64,000 bases of DNA from Amaricoccus solimangrovi (GCF_006385685.1 NZ_VFRP01000021.1:16862-80861); one strand, 5' to 3'; positions 15,864 to 24,631 are shown, counted from the first letter of the stretch. Notes: generated by a model from the letters alone, not told the origin. Numbers and translations: made by a program.

Positions 15864-17270
15864 ATGACGACGATCCCCGACGATCCCGGCGCGCGCGCCC
15901 GTTTCCGCCCGGCCCGGCGCGCCGCTCCGCTGGCCGATCCCGGCCTCGTCGGCCGCGTCCTGCGCGGCTCCGCCTTCGTGATCCTCGGCTATGGCGCCTC
16001 GCAGGCGATCCGGCTCGCCTCGAACCTGATCCTGACCCGGCTGCTCTTTCCCGAGGCCTTCGGGCTGATGGCGCTGGTGACGGTCGCGATGATCGGGCTC
16101 GGCGCGTTTTCCGATGTCGGCGTCGGTCCGGCGATCGCGCACAGCCGCCGGGGCGACGATCCGGCCTTCCTCCACGCCGCCTACACGCTGCAGGTCGGCC
16201 GGGGCTTCGCGCTCTGGATCGGCGCCTGCCTGGTCGCCTGGCCCGTCGCCGCCTTCTATGGCGAGCCGGCGCTCGCGCGGCTCCTGCCCGCCGTGGGCTT
16301 CTGCTCGGTGATCACCGGGTTCAATTCGGTCGCGGTCGAGACCGCGCACCGCCATCTGCTGCTCGGCCGGGTGACGCTGATCGAACTCGCGAGCCAGGCC
16401 GCGGGCACGATCGCCATGGTGATTCTCGCCTTCGCCACCCGGTCGATCTGGGCGCTGGTGCTCGGGGGCGCGGCGGCCTCGGCCGCGAAGCTCGCGCTCA
16501 GCCATCTCTGCCTGCCCGGACCGCCGAACCGGCTCGGCTGGGAGCCGGCGGCGCGGCGCGAGCTGGTCCGGTTCGGGCGCTGGATCTTCCTCAGCACGCT
16601 CTGCGGCTTCCTGCTGTCGCAGGGCGACAAGCTGATCCTCGGCAAGTATCTCCCGCTCGAACTGCTCGGGATCTACAACATCGGCTTCTTCCTCGCGAGC
16701 TTCCCGCTGCTCCTCGGCAAGGCGCTGACCGAGCGGATGGTGATCCCGCTCTACCGCGAGCATCCGCCCGCGCGCTCGGCGCGGAATTTCGCGCGGCTCA
16801 GGCGGATGCGTGCGATCCTGACCGGCGGGATCCTCGCGCTTCTGGCGCTGATGGCCTTCTCCGGCGTCTGGCTGGTCGATCTGCTCTATGACGCGCGTTT
16901 CGCGACGGCGGGGCCGATCGTGGTCCTGATCGCGGTGGCGCAGATGCCGCAGGCGATCGGGCTCACCTACGATCTCGCCGCGCTCGCGGCGGGGGAGTCG
17001 CGCCGGTTCTTCCTCCAGATGGCGCCGCGCGCGCTGGCGCAGGCCGCGCTCCTGCTTCTGGGGGCGGCGAGCTTCGGCCTGCCGGGCGCGCTCGGGGGGC
17101 AGGCGCTCGCGGCCGTGCTCACCTATCCGCTGATCGTGCGGCTCGCGCGCCGCTACGGCGCCTGGGACGCGGCGCATGACGCGGGCTTCGCCGCGCTCGG
17201 CCTGCTTCTTGGCGGGCTCGCGCTCTGGGCGCGCTGGCCGGAAGTCGCGGGGCTCGCCAGCCTCGGCTGA
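15864..17270 (+). CDS. Polysaccharide flippase (Wzx/MOP superfamily)
   Basis: Integral inner-membrane protein, 468 residues, with about 12-14 hydrophobic helices beginning near residue 33 (VLRGSAFVILGYGASQAIRL). Family features include the amphipathic NLILTRLLFPEAFGLMAL and DVGVGPAI blocks near the N terminus and QGDKLILGKYLPLELLGIYN in the middle. It likely moves lipid-linked polysaccharide units to the periplasm. ATG 15864 follows GGAGCCCCGAG. Divergent from the GT4 gene and convergent with the ATPase gene at 17289. MOP family is sure, substrate unknown. Confidence 0.88.
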   Translation: MTTIPDDPGARARFRPARRAAPLADPGLVGRVLRGSAFVILGYGASQAIRLASNLILTRLLFPEAFGLMALVTVAMIGLGAFSDVGVGPAIAHSRRGDDPAFLHAAYTLQVGRGFALWIGACLVAWPVAAFYGEPALARLLPAVGFCSVITGFNSVAVETAHRHLLLGRVTLIELASQAAGTIAMVILAFATRSIWALVLGGAAASAAKLALSHLCLPGPPNRLGWEPAARRELVRFGRWIFLSTLCGFLLSQGDKLILGKYLPLELLGIYNIGFFLASFPLLLGKALTERMVIPLYREHPPARSARNFARLRRMRAILTGGILALLALMAFSGVWLVDLLYDARFATAGPIVVLIAVAQMPQAIGLTYDLAALAAGESRRFFLQMAPRALAQAALLLLGAASFGLPGALGGQALAAVLTYPLIVRLARRYGAWDAAHDAGFAALGLLLGGLALWARWPEVAGLASLG

Positions 17271-17288
17271 CACGGGCCCCGCGCGCCC

Positions 17289-18038
17289 TCAGGCGTAATA
17301 GGGCTCGACCGGCCCGTCCTCGGCGCGGTTCAGGATCACGCCGAGAAGCGGCGTCTCGCCGAAGAGTTTCTCGCAGCTCCGGATCTGCGTCGGGGTGGTG
17401 ATCCCGGCGCCCGCGACGAGCAGCAGCGCGTCGAGCCGGGGCAGGATCGCCAGCACATCGTCGCAGGCCAGCGCCGGCGGCAGGTCGCAGAGGATCACGT
17501 CCGGGGCGAAGCCGGCCTCGATCCGCGCCAGCGCCGCGGCCGTTCCCGGCTCCTCGAGCAGTTCCGCCGGATTGCCGACCGGCGCCGCGTTGAGGCCGAG
17601 GGCGAGGTTGGGACCCACGCGGCGCAGATGGTCCGCCGGCGCGGTCCGGCCGGCCAGCAGATCCTCGATGCGCGCGCTTCCCCGCTGGCCCAGCGCCTTC
17701 GCGAGGCTCGGGATGCGCAGATCGAGATCGAGCGCGATCACCCGGCAGCTCTCCCGCCGCGCGACGCTGAGCGCGAGATTGGCGGTGACGAAGGTCTTGC
17801 CGCAGCCGGGGCTCGCCGAGGTGATCCCGACCCGCCGCCAGCCCCGCTCGCGCAGCGCGCGCAGCATGCGCGTGCGCAGGAGGTCGAAGGGCACATGCGC
17901 GGGATCGCTCCGCCCGCCGGCCACGATCCGGTTCCGCGCGAGCCGCCGGGGCTCGAGCACGGCCTCGGCCAGCGCCGCCCAGGCGGCTTCCGATCCCGGC
18001 GCGGTCCCCCCCGCGAGCCCTCTCTCCATCATCGTCAT
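17289..18038 (-). CDS. Capsular/exopolysaccharide BY-kinase-like ATPase (CpsD/Wzc kinase domain)
   Basis: 249-residue cytoplasmic P-loop protein of the MinD/BY-kinase group, normally partner of a Wzz-like membrane protein. Walker A is SASPGCGKT, Walker A' is VIALDLDLRIPSL, Walker B VILCDLPP. The C terminus has only two adjacent tyrosines (EPYYA), where classical BY-kinases have a longer tyrosine cluster, so autophosphorylation may be reduced. ATG 18038 is used; a TTG 9 nt upstream is an alternative. The kinase and its probable Wzz-type activator (19060) are separate genes, with a transferase on the opposite strand between them. Confidence 0.82.
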   Translation of the reverse strand: MTMMERGLAGGTAPGSEAAWAALAEAVLEPRRLARNRIVAGGRSDPAHVPFDLLRTRMLRALRERGWRRVGITSASPGCGKTFVTANLALSVARRESCRVIALDLDLRIPSLAKALGQRGSARIEDLLAGRTAPADHLRRVGPNLALGLNAAPVGNPAELLEEPGTAAALARIEAGFAPDVILCDLPPALACDDVLAILPRLDALLLVAGAGITTPTQIRSCEKLFGETPLLGVILNRAEDGPVEPYYA

Positions 18039-18261
18039 CGTTCCCAACTCCCACCGCGGCGACCAGACGCCATGGGGCGAAGATAAGCGCGCATCAGGCT
18101 CTCAGGAGTAAACTCCCGAAGCGGATCTCCGTCATGGTTAATCTTAACGCTGTTAGAGTTCGAAAACAGGTCGTCATCCGTGTATCCGTTGTTGCGTGGG
18201 GTTTGGGTGGTTCTCTGGTATATTCGGAAAACTACCCAGTAGTTGGGTGACATATATTAAA
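18039..18261. promoter_or_regulatory. Divergent, A+T-richer promoter region between BY-kinase and WecG/TagA genes
   Basis: The 223-nt gap is visibly richer in A+T than its surroundings and must hold both promoters. At about 18231-18249 nested inverted repeats AACTA/TAGTT and ACCCA/TGGGT overlap, resembling an operator, about 12 nt before the start at 18262. A short minus-strand frame crossing it shows no family features and is not called a gene. Confidence 0.45.
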
Positions 18262-19023
18262 ATGAGTGGCACGTTTTCGTTACGTGTTCGTGGCGTTGAT
18301 ATCGCCGTGAACATGCCGGACCGGGTGCGTCTTCTCGACGACGTCAGGGCGCGGCTGCGCGCCGGCGCGGGTTTCGCGATTGCGACGCTGAATCTCGATC
18401 ACATGGTCAAGCTGCGGCGGATCCCGGAATTCACCGACGCCTATCGGCGCCAGGATCTCGTGACGGCGGATGGCAATCCGATCGTCTGGCTCTCGTGGCT
18501 CGCGGGGCGGCCGGTGTCGCTGGTTCCGGGTTCCGATCTCGTCGAGCCGCTGGCGGCGCTGGCGGCGGAGGAGGGCAAGCCGGTCGCGCTCATCGGCTCG
18601 ACGCCCGCCGCGCTCGAGCGCGCGGCGCGGCATCTCGGCGCGGCGCATCCGGGGCTTCGCATCGCCGCCTGCCTCGCGCCGGGCCGGGGGTTCGATCCGG
18701 CCGGGGCGGAAGCCGATGCGATGATCGCGGCGCTGGGCGCGTCCGGGGCACGGATGGCCTTCCTCGCGCTCGGCGCGCCGAAGCAGGAGATGTTCGCGGC
18801 CCGCTGCCGCGAGGCGCTGCCCGGGGTGGGGCTGGTCTCGGTCGGCGCGGGGCTCGACTTCCTCGCGCGGACCCAGCGGCGCGCGCCGGCCTGGATGCGT
18901 CGGGCGGCGCTCGAATGGCTCTGGCGGGTCGGCACGGACCCGCGGCGGCTCGCCCGGCGCTACGCCGAATGCGCGCTGGCCCTGCCCGGGCTCGCGCTGG
19001 GCGCCGCGCGGACGCGGGGCTGA
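18262..19023 (+). CDS. WecG/TagA/CpsF-family glycosyltransferase
   Basis: 253 residues of the GT26 family, which transfer N-acetylmannosamine(-uronic acid) or similar sugars onto lipid-linked precursors in polysaccharide synthesis. Family signatures: ATLNLDHMVKLRR, VTADGNPIVWLSW, GSDLVEPL, ALIGSTPAAL, LALGAPKQEMF and VGAGLDFLAR; RAPAWMRRAALEWLWR near the C terminus matches the amphipathic membrane-binding region. ATG 18262 is chosen because GTFSLRVRGV begins the family domain; the ribosome site is weak. The actual donor is unknown. Confidence 0.87.
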   Translation: MSGTFSLRVRGVDIAVNMPDRVRLLDDVRARLRAGAGFAIATLNLDHMVKLRRIPEFTDAYRRQDLVTADGNPIVWLSWLAGRPVSLVPGSDLVEPLAALAAEEGKPVALIGSTPAALERAARHLGAAHPGLRIAACLAPGRGFDPAGAEADAMIAALGASGARMAFLALGAPKQEMFAARCREALPGVGLVSVGAGLDFLARTQRRAPAWMRRAALEWLWRVGTDPRRLARRYAECALALPGLALGAARTRG

Positions 19024-19059
19024 GGAGCCGCGCGGAAGGCGTCGTCGCGCCGCTCGGGC

Positions 19060-20667
19060 TCAGCGCTCCGGCGACGCGGTCGTGTCGGCGGCGGGGGGCG
19101 GGGCGGCGAGGCCCGCCGCCCGGGCGAGCCGGGCGACGATCGGGCCGAGCGGCGTCACGGCCCGGTCCACCGCGCCAAGGCCGAGGCCGAGGAGCACGAC
19201 CAGCGCGAGCCAGCGCAGGCGGCGCCTCCGCCGCTCGCCCGGCGCGTGGACATAGGGGATCGCGACGACCGGGCGCAGGCCGAGCCGGCGTTCCATCGCC
19301 GCGGAGCTTCGGGGCGCGCTGTTCAGGATCTCGAGCATGAACCCGATCCCGCCCGCGAGCGCGACGCTCGCCCCGGCGCCGAGCGCGACGATCTTCTTGC
19401 GGTTCGGCCCGACCGGCAGTTCCGGCACCTCGGCGGATTCGACGATGCGGAACCGTTCCGCCCGCTCGCTCGCCTCCAGCTCGGCGCCGGTGCGGGCCTC
19501 GGCGTGGCGCCGGGTCACGTCGGTCGAGAGCGCCCGCGCTTCGCCGAGCCCGCGGCTCAGCGCGTCGAGTTCCGCGCCGACCCGCGGCGTGTCGCGGATC
19601 GAGGCCTCGAGCACCTCCGCCCGGGCGGCCATCTCGTCGCCCTGCGCCCTCAGCCGATCGATCTGCGCCGAGAGCTGGGCGCTCTGCCGCTCGAGCGCGG
19701 CGCGGCGTTCCGCCGCCGGGCCGTCGCCCGGCGCCGCGCCCCTGGCGCCGGCGGGCGCCAGCAGCGCCTTCACCGCCGCGATCTGTTCGCGCAGCTTGCG
19801 GATCTCCGGATGGTTCGGCGCCAGCGCGCTTCCCTTCGCGATCAGCGCGAGTTCGAGTTCGCGCAGCCGCGCCTCGCCGGGATCGGCGGTCGCGCCGTCG
19901 AGCGGGCGCGCCCCGGCCGCGGCCGCGCCAAGGTCGGCGCGCTTGACCTCGAGCTCCATCGCCCGGCGATCGATCCCCAGCATGTCCTCGCGGAGCCGGG
20001 CGAGCGCGCCGCGGCGCGACTCGAGGCTCTCGGGCAGCGCGTCGGCATGGGCCGCCTTGAAGGCGGCGATCTCGGCCTCCTTCGCCTCCAGCGCGGCGCG
20101 GAGCCGCGCATCCTCGGACTGGAAATAGGCCAGCGTGTCCTCGGCCCGGCCGGCGCGGACCAGCCGGTTGCGCGCCACCGCCTCGGCCGCGAGATCATTC
20201 GCGATCGTCGCCGCCTTGACGGCGTCGTCGAGCGTGACGGAGATCGTGAAGGCGAAAAGCCCGCCGCCGGTTCCGCCCCCCCAGGGGTTCGTCTGGCCGG
20301 TCGCCGTCGAGATGCTCTCGATCCGCGTCGCATCGCGCAGGAGTTCGCGCCGCGCCTCGCGCGTCGCGCCGGGCAGGTCGAAGAGGTCCATCCGGTCGAG
20401 CAACGCGTCGAGACTGTCCCGCGCCATCAGCTGTTCCTCGATCAGCTGCAGCCGGGCGGTCGCGGACAGATCGACGGTCGAGCGGGCCAGCTCGTCCGGG
20501 ATCCGCGGGCTCTCGACGAGGATCTTGGTCGTCGCCTCGAAGCTCGGCGGGCGGGAGAGCGCGAAGGCGACGGTGAGCGCGCCGCCGGTCAGCACGAGCG
20601 GCAGCGCGAGCGGCAGGCGCCGCCGCGCGATCCGGGCGAACTCGCCGATCATTTCCTTCGGGTCCAT
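19060..20667 (-). CDS. Wzz/GumC-like polysaccharide chain-length/export protein
   Basis: Inner-membrane polysaccharide co-polymerase of 535 residues. Transmembrane helices lie near 20-38 (LPLALPLVLTGGALTVAFA) and 425-445 (VALGAGASVALAGGIGFML), with a third hydrophobic stretch near 490-505 (LRWLALVVLLGLGLGAV). Between the first two lies a long periplasmic coiled coil (about 190-410), followed by the proline-rich entry to TM2 (ESAEVPELPVGPNRKK). It lacks a fused kinase domain, supporting partnership with the separate ATPase at 17289. ATG 20667 follows GGGAGGAACG. Confidence 0.87.
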   Translation of the reverse strand: MDPKEMIGEFARIARRRLPLALPLVLTGGALTVAFALSRPPSFEATTKILVESPRIPDELARSTVDLSATARLQLIEEQLMARDSLDALLDRMDLFDLPGATREARRELLRDATRIESISTATGQTNPWGGGTGGGLFAFTISVTLDDAVKAATIANDLAAEAVARNRLVRAGRAEDTLAYFQSEDARLRAALEAKEAEIAAFKAAHADALPESLESRRGALARLREDMLGIDRRAMELEVKRADLGAAAAGARPLDGATADPGEARLRELELALIAKGSALAPNHPEIRKLREQIAAVKALLAPAGARGAAPGDGPAAERRAALERQSAQLSAQIDRLRAQGDEMAARAEVLEASIRDTPRVGAELDALSRGLGEARALSTDVTRRHAEARTGAELEASERAERFRIVESAEVPELPVGPNRKKIVALGAGASVALAGGIGFMLEILNSAPRSSAAMERRLGLRPVVAIPYVHAPGERRRRRLRWLALVVLLGLGLGAVDRAVTPLGPIVARLARAAGLAAPPPAADTTASPER

Positions 20668-20733
20668 CCGCGTTCCTCCCGGTCGTCGCGACTTCGCCGC
20701 GCATCCTCGGGGGCGGGGGTTTACAACCCGTGA

Positions 20734-20765
20734 CCGGATCCCCACGATCGCGAACGCGGATCCGG
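20734..20765. repeat. Inverted repeat upstream of macA
   Basis: CCGGATCC (20734-20741) and GGATCCGG (20758-20765) form 8-bp arms 16 nt apart in the 278-nt wzz-macA gap. Function unknown; could be a protein site or chance in G+C-rich DNA. Confidence 0.4.
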
Positions 20766-20880
20766 ACGGAGGGGGCTCGCCTCACATTCGCGGCATCGCG
20801 GGTGCGAAGAACCCTGACAGCCCGCCGAAAACACGCTAAAACAAGGACTTCCGTCAGCGGTGGCGCTGTGGCGTTTTCGC

Positions 20881-20898
20881 GACGGAAAGGTTTCCGTC
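20881..20898. promoter_or_regulatory. 18-bp palindrome before macA, candidate operator
   Basis: GACGGAAAGGTTTCCGTC is symmetric apart from the central GG (8-bp arms), 47 nt before the macA start. A related half-site TTCCGTCA lies at about 20851. Position and symmetry suggest a dimeric regulator controlling the pump; no T run follows, so it is unlikely to be a terminator. Confidence 0.5.
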
Positions 20899-20945
20899 CC
20901 CCGTTGAACTTCCGTGACGATCAGAACGAGGCGCCCCTGACACAG

Positions 20946-22250
20946 ATGTATCAGACACCGATCGCCCCGCCGCCCCCGTCCGAGGACGCGCGGGACAGCA
21001 CCGCTCCGGCCGAGACGGCGCGCCCGGCGCGGAGGTTCCGCCCCGGCCGCTGGGCCGTGCTGCTCGTCGTCCTCGCGGCCGCGGGCTATGGCGGGTGGCG
21101 GGCCTGGTCGGCCGACGAGGCCACCCTGCTCCGGCCTCCCAGCGCGCCCGTGACGGTCGGCGACGTCGAGGTGAACGTGCTCGCGACCGGCATGCTGAAG
21201 CCTTCGAAGCTCGTCGCGGTCGGCTCCCAGGCCTCGGGGAGGATCACGGATCTGCCGGTCAGCGTCGGGGATACCGTGAAGCGGGGCGACCTGATCGCGA
21301 CGATCGATTCCACCCGGCAGGAGAACGACCTCAAGACCTCCGAGGCGACGCTCGCCGCGACGAGGGCGCAACTCGTCGAGAAGCAGGCGACGCTCCTGAA
21401 CGAGAAGAAGACGCTGGAGCGGCAGCGCACGCTCGCCGCGCGCAACACGATCGCGGCCTCCGATCTCGACACGGCCGAGGCCGCCGTGGCGGTGACCGAG
21501 GCGCAGATCGAGGCGACCGGGGCGCAGATCGAGGCCGCGCGCGTCGCGGTGGAGAGCGCGAAGGTCAACCTCGGCTACACGCGGATCACCGCGCCGATGG
21601 ACGGAACCGTGCTCGCCGTCGTCGCGCAGCAGGGGCAGACGGTGAATGCGACGCAGTCCGCGCCGACGATCGTGGTGCTCGGCGATCTCTCGACGATGAC
21701 GATCCACGCCGAGATCTCCGAGGCCGACGTGGTGCGCGCGCGGCCCGGGCAGCCGGTCTGGTTCACGATCCTCGGCGATCCGGACACGCCGCATCCTGCG
21801 ACGCTTTCCTCGATCGCGCCCGCGCCCGACAGCGTGGTCGACGACCAGATGCTGACCGGCTCGACCAGCGACGCGAGTTCGGAGGCGATCTATTACAACG
21901 GGCTCTTCACGGTACCGAACCCGGACGGCGAACTCCGCACCTACATGACGGCGCAGGTCCGCGTCGTCATCGACCGCGCCGAGGGCGTGCTGACGGTGCC
22001 GGCCTCGGCGCTGGGCCAGCGGCGCGAGGACGGCCTGACCGAGATCGGGGTGCTCGGCGCCGACGGCGCGGTGGAGTGGCGCTGGGTCGAGGTCGGGTTG
22101 AACGACCGCGATCGGGCCGAGGTCCGCTCCGGCCTGACGGAGGGGGAGCGCGTCGTGCTCGGCGCCGGAACGGCGGCGGACGACGGCCAGCAGGGCAGCG
22201 CGGCCCGGCGCGCGGCGGCGCGCATGCCTCCGCCGCCGATGGGCCTCTAG
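20946..22250 (+). CDS. macA: MacA-like periplasmic adaptor of a tripartite efflux pump
   Basis: 434-residue HlyD/MFP-family protein. A cytoplasmic N-terminal tail is followed by one membrane anchor (about 36-52, WAVLLVVLAAAGYGGW). Then come the lipoyl half-motifs (VGSQASGRITDLPVSVGDTVKRGDLIATID and LGYTRITAPMDGTVLAV in outline), an alpha-helical hairpin (about 120-200), and beta-barrel and membrane-proximal domains. It would link MacB to an outer-membrane TolC, which is not in this window. ATG 20946 follows a GAGGCG purine block. macB starts 11 nt downstream. Confidence 0.9.
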   Translation: MYQTPIAPPPPSEDARDSTAPAETARPARRFRPGRWAVLLVVLAAAGYGGWRAWSADEATLLRPPSAPVTVGDVEVNVLATGMLKPSKLVAVGSQASGRITDLPVSVGDTVKRGDLIATIDSTRQENDLKTSEATLAATRAQLVEKQATLLNEKKTLERQRTLAARNTIAASDLDTAEAAVAVTEAQIEATGAQIEAARVAVESAKVNLGYTRITAPMDGTVLAVVAQQGQTVNATQSAPTIVVLGDLSTMTIHAEISEADVVRARPGQPVWFTILGDPDTPHPATLSSIAPAPDSVVDDQMLTGSTSDASSEAIYYNGLFTVPNPDGELRTYMTAQVRVVIDRAEGVLTVPASALGQRREDGLTEIGVLGADGAVEWRWVEVGLNDRDRAEVRSGLTEGERVVLGAGTAADDGQQGSAARRAAARMPPPPMGL

Positions 22251-22261
22251 GGGGCGGGCGC

Positions 22262-24298
22262 GTGAGCGAGAGCGCCTATCTGGAGGCGGCGCCGCGGCGG
22301 CGGCCCCGCGCCCGGGCCGCGGCCGGGACGCCGATCCTGTCGCTGCGGGGGATCCGGCGGGAATATCCGTCGGGCGAGGAAACGGTGACGGTGCTGCGCG
22401 GCGTCGATCTCGACATCGGCCGGGGCGAGATGGTCGCGATCATGGGCGCCTCGGGCTCCGGCAAGTCGACGCTGATGAACATCCTCGGCTGCCTCGACCG
22501 GCCGAGCGGCGGGCGGTACCTGATCGAGGGCCGCGACGTCGCCGCGCTCGACCCCGACGCGCTGGCCGCGCTGCGCCGCGAGCATTTCGGCTTCATCTTC
22601 CAGCGCTACCACCTGCTGCCGGAACTGAGCGCGCTCGGCAACGCCGAGATCCCGGCGGTCTACGCCGGCGCCCCGCCGGGCGCGCGGCGGGCGCGGGCCG
22701 CGGAGCTGCTCGGGCGGCTCGGCATGGGCGAGCGACTCCACCACCGGCCGGGCCAGCTTTCCGGCGGCCAGCAGCAGCGCGTCTCCATCGCCCGCGCGCT
22801 GATGAACGACGCCGACATCATCCTCGCCGACGAGCCGACGGGCGCGCTCGACAGCCACAGCGGCGAGGAGGTGCTGCGCATCCTCGAGGAACTGCACGCG
22901 GGCGGCCGGACCATCGTGCTCGTCACGCACGACCCGAAGGTGGCCGCGCGGGCGGAGCGGGTGATCGAGGTCAGCGACGGCGAGATCGTCTCGGACACGC
23001 GCCAGCCGCGGGCGGCCAATGTCGCGGTGCTGCCGGCGCGCGGCCGGTTCGGGGGGCGGGAAGATGTCGGGCGGCGCGGCCTCCCCGGCTTCGCGGGGAT
23101 CTGGCTCGGCCGGCTCGGCGAGGCGTTCCGGATGGCGCTGATCTCGATGGCCGCGCACCGGCTGCGCAGCTTTCTCACGATGCTCGGCATCATCATCGGC
23201 ATCGCCTCGGTCGTGAACGTGGTGGCGCTCGGCCGCGGATCGCAGGAGCGCGTGCTCGCCAACATCTCGAGCCTCGGCACCAACACGCTGGAGATCTTCC
23301 CGGGCGAGGACATGGGCGACGTGCGCTCGGGCCGCGTGCGGACGCTCCTCGCCGCCGACGCCGCCGCGCTGGCGCGCGAGCCCTTCGTCGTCGCGACGAC
23401 GCCCACGGTGCAGAAGGGGGTCACGCTGCGCTACGGCGCGATCGAATCGAGCGCCCAGGTGGTCGGGGCGAGCGCGGGCTTCTTCGTCACCAAGGGGATG
23501 ACCATCGCGAGCGGCGCCTTCTTCGGCGACGACGCGGTCGCCGCGCGCGATCAGGTCGTGGTGATCGACACCAACACCCGCGACCTGCTCTTTCCAGACG
23601 AGCCGAGCCCGATCGGCAAGGTCATGCTGGTCGGGCGCATGCCCGCGCGGGTGATCGGCGTCGCGGAGCGCCAGGCGACCTTCGGGAACGCGACGAGCCT
23701 CGTCGTCTACATGCCCTATACCGCCGTCCAGACCCGGCTCATCGGTGACGAGAGTCTCAGGAGCATCAATCTCCGGGTCGACGACGCGACCGACATGGGC
23801 CAGGCGCAGCAGGCGGTGACCGCCTTCCTCGCCGCCCGGCACGGGGCGCGCGACTTCTTCATCATCAACAACGACGACATCCGCCAGACGATCACCAGCA
23901 CCGCGAACACGCTCGCGATGCTGATCGCCGCCATCGCCGTCATCTCGCTCGTCGTCGGCGGGATCGGGGTGATGAACATCATGCTGGTCTCGGTCAGCGA
24001 GCGGGTGTCGGAGATCGGCGTCCGGCTCGCCGTCGGCGCCCGGCGCGGCGACATCCTGCGGCAATTCCTGGTCGAGGCGGTCGTGCTCTGCCTCGTCGGC
24101 GGCGTGCTCGGCATCCTGACCGCGCTCGGCATCGGCTGGGCGATCACCGCGGCCAACGCGCAGTTCGCGCTGGTCTATTCGACCGGTGCGATGCTCGCGG
24201 CCGTCGGCAGCGCGACCGCGATCGGCGTCGTCTTCGGCTACCTGCCCGCGCGCCGCGCGGCCCAACTCGATCCCGTCGCGGCGCTGAGCCGGGCGTGA
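22262..24298 (+). CDS. macB: MacB-like ABC transporter, ATPase-permease
   Basis: 678 residues. The N-terminal ATPase domain (about 20-250) has Walker A GASGSGKST at 62-70, signature LSGGQQQR, and Walker B ILADEPTGALD. The FtsX-like permease part has a first helix near 300 (LRSFLTMLGIIIGIASVVNV), a periplasmic MacB_PCD domain, and three C-terminal helices starting at MLIAAIAVISLVVGGIGVMN. It drives export of macrolide-like compounds, peptides or siderophores with MacA. GTG 22262 is the start because it lies just after macA and the frame is otherwise macA antisense or shadow sequence. Substrate unknown. Confidence 0.92.
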   Translation: MSESAYLEAAPRRRPRARAAAGTPILSLRGIRREYPSGEETVTVLRGVDLDIGRGEMVAIMGASGSGKSTLMNILGCLDRPSGGRYLIEGRDVAALDPDALAALRREHFGFIFQRYHLLPELSALGNAEIPAVYAGAPPGARRARAAELLGRLGMGERLHHRPGQLSGGQQQRVSIARALMNDADIILADEPTGALDSHSGEEVLRILEELHAGGRTIVLVTHDPKVAARAERVIEVSDGEIVSDTRQPRAANVAVLPARGRFGGREDVGRRGLPGFAGIWLGRLGEAFRMALISMAAHRLRSFLTMLGIIIGIASVVNVVALGRGSQERVLANISSLGTNTLEIFPGEDMGDVRSGRVRTLLAADAAALAREPFVVATTPTVQKGVTLRYGAIESSAQVVGASAGFFVTKGMTIASGAFFGDDAVAARDQVVVIDTNTRDLLFPDEPSPIGKVMLVGRMPARVIGVAERQATFGNATSLVVYMPYTAVQTRLIGDESLRSINLRVDDATDMGQAQQAVTAFLAARHGARDFFIINNDDIRQTITSTANTLAMLIAAIAVISLVVGGIGVMNIMLVSVSERVSEIGVRLAVGARRGDILRQFLVEAVVLCLVGGVLGILTALGIGWAITAANAQFALVYSTGAMLAAVGSATAIGVVFGYLPARRAAQLDPVAALSRA

Positions 24299-24506
24299 GG
24301 CTCAGGGGCGGATTCCATGCTTCGCGAGGCGCCTGGCCTGGCCTGGATCCGGCCTCCTGCTCGCGTCCCGTCCACTCCTTCGATGAGCCATGCCCTGAAC
24401 TGTAACGCGAAGGGTACCCCGGAACCGGCTTGTCGCCGGGGCGCAGGATCGTGTGTGTCTCAATCCATTGAGATAATGAGATAATAAATTCAGAGCCTGG
24501 ATGAAG
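24299..24506. other. macB to tRNA-Thr intergenic region
   Basis: 208 nt without a gene. It contains a 16-bp palindrome TCTCAATCCATTGAGA (24458-24473; 7-bp arms) followed by a direct repeat of GAGATAAT. On the minus strand the palindrome lies about 35 nt beyond the tRNA-Thr 3' end and could act as its 3' processing or termination signal; there is no good T run. Confidence 0.45.
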
Positions 24507-24582
24507 TGGTGCCGCGTGAGGGATTTGAACCCACGACCTTCGCTTTACAAGAGCGCTGCTCTACCAGCTGAGCTAACGCGGC
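24507..24582 (-). tRNA. tRNA-Thr (anticodon TGT)
   Basis: A complete cloverleaf on the minus strand: 7-bp acceptor stem GCCGCGT/ACGCGGC, D arm GCTCAGCTGGTAGAGC, anticodon loop CTTGTAA giving anticodon TGT (reads ACA), and encoded CCA. Two oddities: the T loop reads TTTGAAT, with T where position 56 is normally C, and the T stem has a T-T mismatch at 50-64. A promoter lies at 24593-24621. Confidence 0.93.
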
Positions 24583-24592
24583 GGTGCGGGGG

Positions 24593-24621
24593 TTATAGCG
24601 TCGGGGGCCGGTCGCGCACAA
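24593..24621 (-). promoter_or_regulatory. Promoter of tRNA-Thr
   Basis: On the minus strand TTGTGC (24616-24621) and CTATAA (24593-24598) are separated by 17 nt, ending about 10 nt before the tRNA 5' end. A good sigma-70-type match for an alphaproteobacterium. Confidence 0.65.
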
Positions 24622-24631
24622 GCGGCGGTGG

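Noticed and set aside
18035..18253. 72-codon minus-strand frame upstream of the BY-kinase gene
   Set aside because: No ribosome site, no family features, and it occupies the A+T-rich divergent promoter region.
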